From: an uncultured Lachnospiraceae bacterium
GTDB taxonomy: Bacteria > Bacillota > Clostridia > Lachnospirales > Lachnospiraceae
Reading direction: 5' to 3'
Length of the DNA: 40,576 nt
NCBI GenBank assembly: GCA_946040795.1
Contig: CAMGCK010000010.1
Span: 1-40,576, forward strand
Below the pieces are notes generated by a model. The model saw nothing but the letters and a program-made list of their open reading frames with translations, had not been told where the DNA came from and did not search any database. A program made the translations under genes and the position numbers. Below, in pieces: positions 38,012 to 40,576 of this stretch. Numbering within the stretch: position 1 is the first letter of the stretch; the number at the start of each line of letters is the position of its first letter.

Positions 38012-39076
38012 ATGTGCAAAAAACTTGCCATTATTATAAGCTCAATTTTGATTCTTGCAGCAGCTGTGATCGGTTCGATCTCGGCAGTAAGAGCCTGGAA
38101 ATCAGCGGGCGATGACGCCGTGTATTACACTGCGAATGTTACTGAGGACGGTATGCTGGATCTGATGCTTCTGGACAGTGAAGAGAATGAACTTTTCAAT
38201 GGACAGGTTGAAATGAAGCTTCCGGCATTTGAAGGCCTTTTTGAAACGGATGGCGCTTATTACGGCGTATTTTCCGCTTCAGATGCAGAAGCCGCAGCGA
38301 CACGTTTCGTGATCGTCGGTTACGATGAAACGCTTCAGGAGACCGGGATCTGTCGTGTGACAGATACTGTTACATATGACGCTTCATCTGCATCCGGCAT
38401 CCGGCTTATGCGCTCCAATGGTGTTTTATGGCTTTCCACAGTATCCGCTGTACGGACGGGCGGTGAGACTTTTGCTGCAGACGTGACCTACATGATCGAT
38501 GCCGAGGATATGGTGCTTTCCGATGTGATGTATCATTTCTATGATGTGGATATGCGGGATCATCTGACAGCATGCGTATATGAAGATGAAGGAACGGTAC
38601 TTGCGGTCATTAATGATCAGGAAGAGAATGTGGTCCTGTATCATATGACATCAGAAGCTGGGCGGATCGCTGTAAATACAACGGAATGTGTATTCTTCAA
38701 TGCGGAACAGTCTTCGGATATTCTCGAAAAGGCCATGGCATCTTCTCTGATTCGTATCGAGAGTGCGGAGAAGAATACTGAAGATATGACAGAAAAAGTG
38801 TCCGAGTCAGAGGTTGTTCCGGAAGAAGAGAATGATGAAGAGAATGATGAATCAGACGAGGCTGATATTGAAGATGAGCTTCAGCCCTCGGAAGAGGCAT
38901 TGATTGAAACAGAAGAAACGGACGCTGAAGATTCACCGGATGAAAATAACGATGCGTCTTCAGAGGACGGAACTGCAGATATTGTAGATCACTCATCTGA
39001 AGATCCTGCCACTGAAACACCTGCTCCTGATGCGGAACTTCTTCCCACGGAGAAAGAACCGGTCCTGCAGGATTAA
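38012..39076 (+). CDS. secreted or membrane-anchored protein with long acidic tail, unknown
   Basis: The 354-aa protein starts with a positively charged end and a hydrophobic stretch (MCKKLAIIISSILILAAAVIGS), giving a signal peptide or anchor. A beta-rich globular domain (about 36-245) follows, and then a very acidic, Glu/Asp/Ser-rich tail (about 255-354). No enzymatic motif or cell-wall sorting signal is visible. I recognise no family. It follows the SOS operon but has its own promoter, and no terminator separates it from tRNA-Leu 25 bp downstream. The ATG follows CAGGAGGATG. Confidence 0.65.
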   Translation: MCKKLAIIISSILILAAAVIGSISAVRAWKSAGDDAVYYTANVTEDGMLDLMLLDSEENELFNGQVEMKLPAFEGLFETDGAYYGVFSASDAEAAATRFVIVGYDETLQETGICRVTDTVTYDASSASGIRLMRSNGVLWLSTVSAVRTGGETFAADVTYMIDAEDMVLSDVMYHFYDVDMRDHLTACVYEDEGTVLAVINDQEENVVLYHMTSEAGRIAVNTTECVFFNAEQSSDILEKAMASSLIRIESAEKNTEDMTEKVSESEVVPEEENDEENDESDEADIEDELQPSEEALIETEETDAEDSPDENNDASSEDGTADIVDHSSEDPATETPAPDAELLPTEKEPVLQD

Positions 39077-39101
39077 CAGGGCCTCTTATGAAGGCCTCTG
39101 C

Positions 39102-39183
39102 GCGGATATGGCGGAATTGGCAGACGCGATAGATTTAGGATCTATTGTCCACAGGCGTGCAGGTTCGAGTCCTGTTATCCGCA
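39102..39183 (+). tRNA. tRNA-Leu (anticodon UAG)
   Basis: The 82-nt class II tRNA has acceptor stem GCGGATA with TATCCGC, discriminator A, anticodon stem ATAGA/TCTAT around TTTAGGA (anticodon TAG) and T-arm AGGTTCGAGTCCT. CCA is not encoded. The sequence downstream changes character, so the 3' end could be an integration site. Confidence 0.95.
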
Positions 39184-39192
39184 TCATAATGA

Positions 39193-39237
39193 TTGACTCA
39201 CAAGTCTACCAAGACTTGTGAGTCAATTCTTTTTTAT
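39193..39237 (+). terminator. intrinsic terminator after tRNA-Leu(UAG)
   Basis: A perfect 15-bp stem (39193-39207 with 39212-39226) with loop ACCA is followed by TTCTTTTTTA. Confidence 0.95.
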
Positions 39238-39285
39238 AGCCCTGTTTTGAGGTCATAATACGGATATAGCAGCAAAAAATGGTTG

Positions 39286-39666
39286 ATGACTGGTGGATCA
39301 GCGCCAGAAACCAACCGTTTTTTCTTTGGCAGGAGCGAAAATTCCGTTCAATGTGTCAGCAACAAAAGGTGCGCGTGGACAGGAGATCAATTCGATGACA
39401 TGGTGAAATTCCTGCAGCGCTATGCAATCATTAAAGCTTGCGGAACAATCGAATACGTTGTAAAAACCATGATTGCTGATCATGTGGATGCAGGGGCCAG
39501 TTCTGAGTTGCAAAACTATATTTCAGTAAAAGTACGAGAAAGTTCGACAAATCCAACAACAGGAAACATATCCAGCTTATTGGGGGAGTTTTCCTCCACT
39601 GGATGGAAAAAGAGTTTTGATAATGCACTGAGTCATAATGAGGAAAAGAGATGGAGTCTCTTTTGA
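39286..39666 (+). pseudogene. truncated HEPN-like domain ORF
   Basis: The 126-aa frame from ATG 39286 has an N-terminal 30 residues with no clear family. A helical segment YAIIKACGTIEYVVKTMIAD and STNPTTGNISSLLGEF follow, resembling the MAE_28990-type HEPN family, which includes RNA-cleaving toxin-like proteins. The C-terminal Rx4-6H catalytic block expected after about residue 125 is missing: the frame ends in HNEEKRWSLF just before the next gene. It is probably a broken or 3'-truncated gene. No ribosome site is convincing. The family call is from pattern memory. Confidence 0.5.
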
Positions 39667-39672
39667 GGTGTA

Positions 39673-40443
39673 TTAATTTTCAGTCATTTTCATATAGTCG
39701 CGGGGTGTCATCGCAAAATATTTTTTAAATTCACGACAGAAATAACTTTCATCGCTATAACCTGAAAGAAAGCACACTTCGCTTACCGTGTAAAACCGTG
39801 AATCAAGTAGCTCCCTTGCCCGAGCCATTTTTAGATTGTTTATGTATTTTAGGGGCGGGCGTGCGAATAACTTGATAAAAGTATTTCTAAGATATACGGT
39901 GCTTATTCCGCATAATGAGGCCAGATATTCAACACTTATATTCTTTTTATAATAATTTGAGTGAATATAGTTTATTGCCGGTTCTATAATTTGGGAGTTT
40001 GTATACGGCAGATTATACTCCGATTGCATATTGTAAATGATATTATAGAGTTCGGATTTGATTTTTGAATCATACCCTGTGGTTTTACGCATTTGTTGTC
40101 GTTGCGCTTGCTTAAAGCTTTCAAGATAGGCATTTACATTTTTAACTTTGAATGAAAAGGGTTCAAAGGAGGCAAGGTCAGGCATTTCAAAATTGATTGC
40201 ATAGCAGTCAAATGGTATTTTTTCCTCTATCGTGTAGCTGGAACCTTTAGGAAAATATACGATTGTATTTCCCTCAACCTTTATTTTTTTGTGTTCAAAA
40301 TGAAAGGTTCTTTCACCACCGGGAAAAAAGGCAAGTCCATGGCTTTTTCTGTTTTTGTGAGCTTTGGCGCCTGTTCCTGCTTTGACAATATTAACAAATG
40401 TGATTTCCCCGATTGTAAAACTATGATTCATAAATTTTTCCAT
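39673..40443 (-). CDS. AraC family transcriptional regulator
   Basis: The 256-aa protein has an N-terminal cupin-like sensing region (about 5-115) with HGLAFFPGGERTFHFEHKK and FPKGSSYTIEE. The C-terminal double helix-turn-helix (about 155-256) has ISVEYLASLCGISTVYLRN and VSEVCFLSGYSDESYFCREF. ATG 40443 is preferred, because GGTGAT sits 3 nt before it and fits the 16S end. A TTG 15 codons further upstream lacks a site. The gene is more AT-rich than the rest of the window and points away from a divergent gene starting at 40571, its probable target. The ligand is unknown but such cupin types often sense sugars or small metabolites. Confidence 0.88.
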   Translation of the reverse strand: MEKFMNHSFTIGEITFVNIVKAGTGAKAHKNRKSHGLAFFPGGERTFHFEHKKIKVEGNTIVYFPKGSSYTIEEKIPFDCYAINFEMPDLASFEPFSFKVKNVNAYLESFKQAQRQQMRKTTGYDSKIKSELYNIIYNMQSEYNLPYTNSQIIEPAINYIHSNYYKKNISVEYLASLCGISTVYLRNTFIKLFARPPLKYINNLKMARARELLDSRFYTVSEVCFLSGYSDESYFCREFKKYFAMTPRDYMKMTEN

Positions 40444-40570
40444 ATTATCACCACTGATTATTATATGATTCACTTTCGAAATAGTCAATTACTTTCTTTT
40501 TATTTATAGTATTAAGCGTTGTTTTGTTATAAAATGAATTCGAAAGCTGAATTTAAAAGGCGGTGCTGAT

Positions 40571-40576
40571 ATGATT
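40571..40576 (+). CDS. start of a divergent gene, cut by the window edge
   Basis: ATG at 40571 follows AAGGCGGTG at about 7 nt. Only two codons are visible. Its position, divergent from the AraC gene, suggests regulation by it. A possible -10 is TATAAA at 40528-40533. No -35 is convincing. Confidence 0.4.

Overview
The window reads as a chromosomal segment of an endospore-forming member of the Clostridia (Bacillota), most likely Lachnospiraceae-like. The evidence is a GerW sporulation gene, a TmcAL gene (a mainly Firmicutes tRNA-modification enzyme), a Gram-positive type LexA box in front of recA, strong AGGAGG-type ribosome binding sites, and the yceD-rpmF and recA-recX pairs. The assignment is inference from gene content; no species is claimed. 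I found no rRNA operon, CRISPR array, complete prophage or complete IS.

Layout. Positions 1-760 are an insertion-sequence graveyard: the 3' end of an IS66-family transposase whose right end appears to sit inside the orfA of an IS3-like element, preceded by a cluster of inverted repeats. Then come a sirtuin, an anchored SGNH hydrolase, tRNA-Leu(CAA)-secG, rnr-smpB, a 48-codon orphan ORF, a type IIA topoisomerase pair (topoisomerase IV-like), a membrane SH3 protein, yceD-rpmF, a zf-HC2 membrane protein, polA-coaE and a WalJ-like hydrolase. tmcAL lies on the minus strand. Next are pta with a Cytidylate_kin2-type kinase, a DUF5721-like gene (minus), glgA with a small membrane protein, an NhaC antiporter (minus), an ABC-2 exporter pair, rsmD-coaD, a coiled-coil gene broken by a perfect 250-bp tandem duplication, an RsmF-like methyltransferase, gmk-rpoZ-rimO-pgsA, a run of uncharacterised genes ending in a DUF2953 gene and gerW, SOS-controlled recA-recX, an acidic secreted or anchored protein, and tRNA-Leu(UAG). 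After that tRNA the character changes: a 3'-truncated HEPN-like ORF and an AT-rich AraC regulator with a divergent gene starting at the right edge. This looks like acquired DNA.

How the genes work together. Most of the window is information processing (RNA decay and trans-translation, supercoiling and replication, ribosome and tRNA maturation, SOS recombination) with CoA synthesis (coaE, coaD), acetyl-CoA/acetyl-phosphate exchange (pta), glycogen synthesis, phospholipid head-group synthesis and ion exchange. Many genes overlap by ATGA-type junctions, so translational coupling is common.

The most unusual observation is the 250-bp duplication at 27620-28119. It splits one predicted 209-aa coiled-coil protein into a 102-aa product and a 192-aa product joined by an ATGAGTAA stop/start overlap. 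I do not see a complete, clearly novel multi-gene system. The best candidates for undescribed biology are this split gene, the uncharacterised cluster upstream of gerW, the tyrosine-recombinase-like repeat cluster at the left edge, and the truncated HEPN locus at the right.
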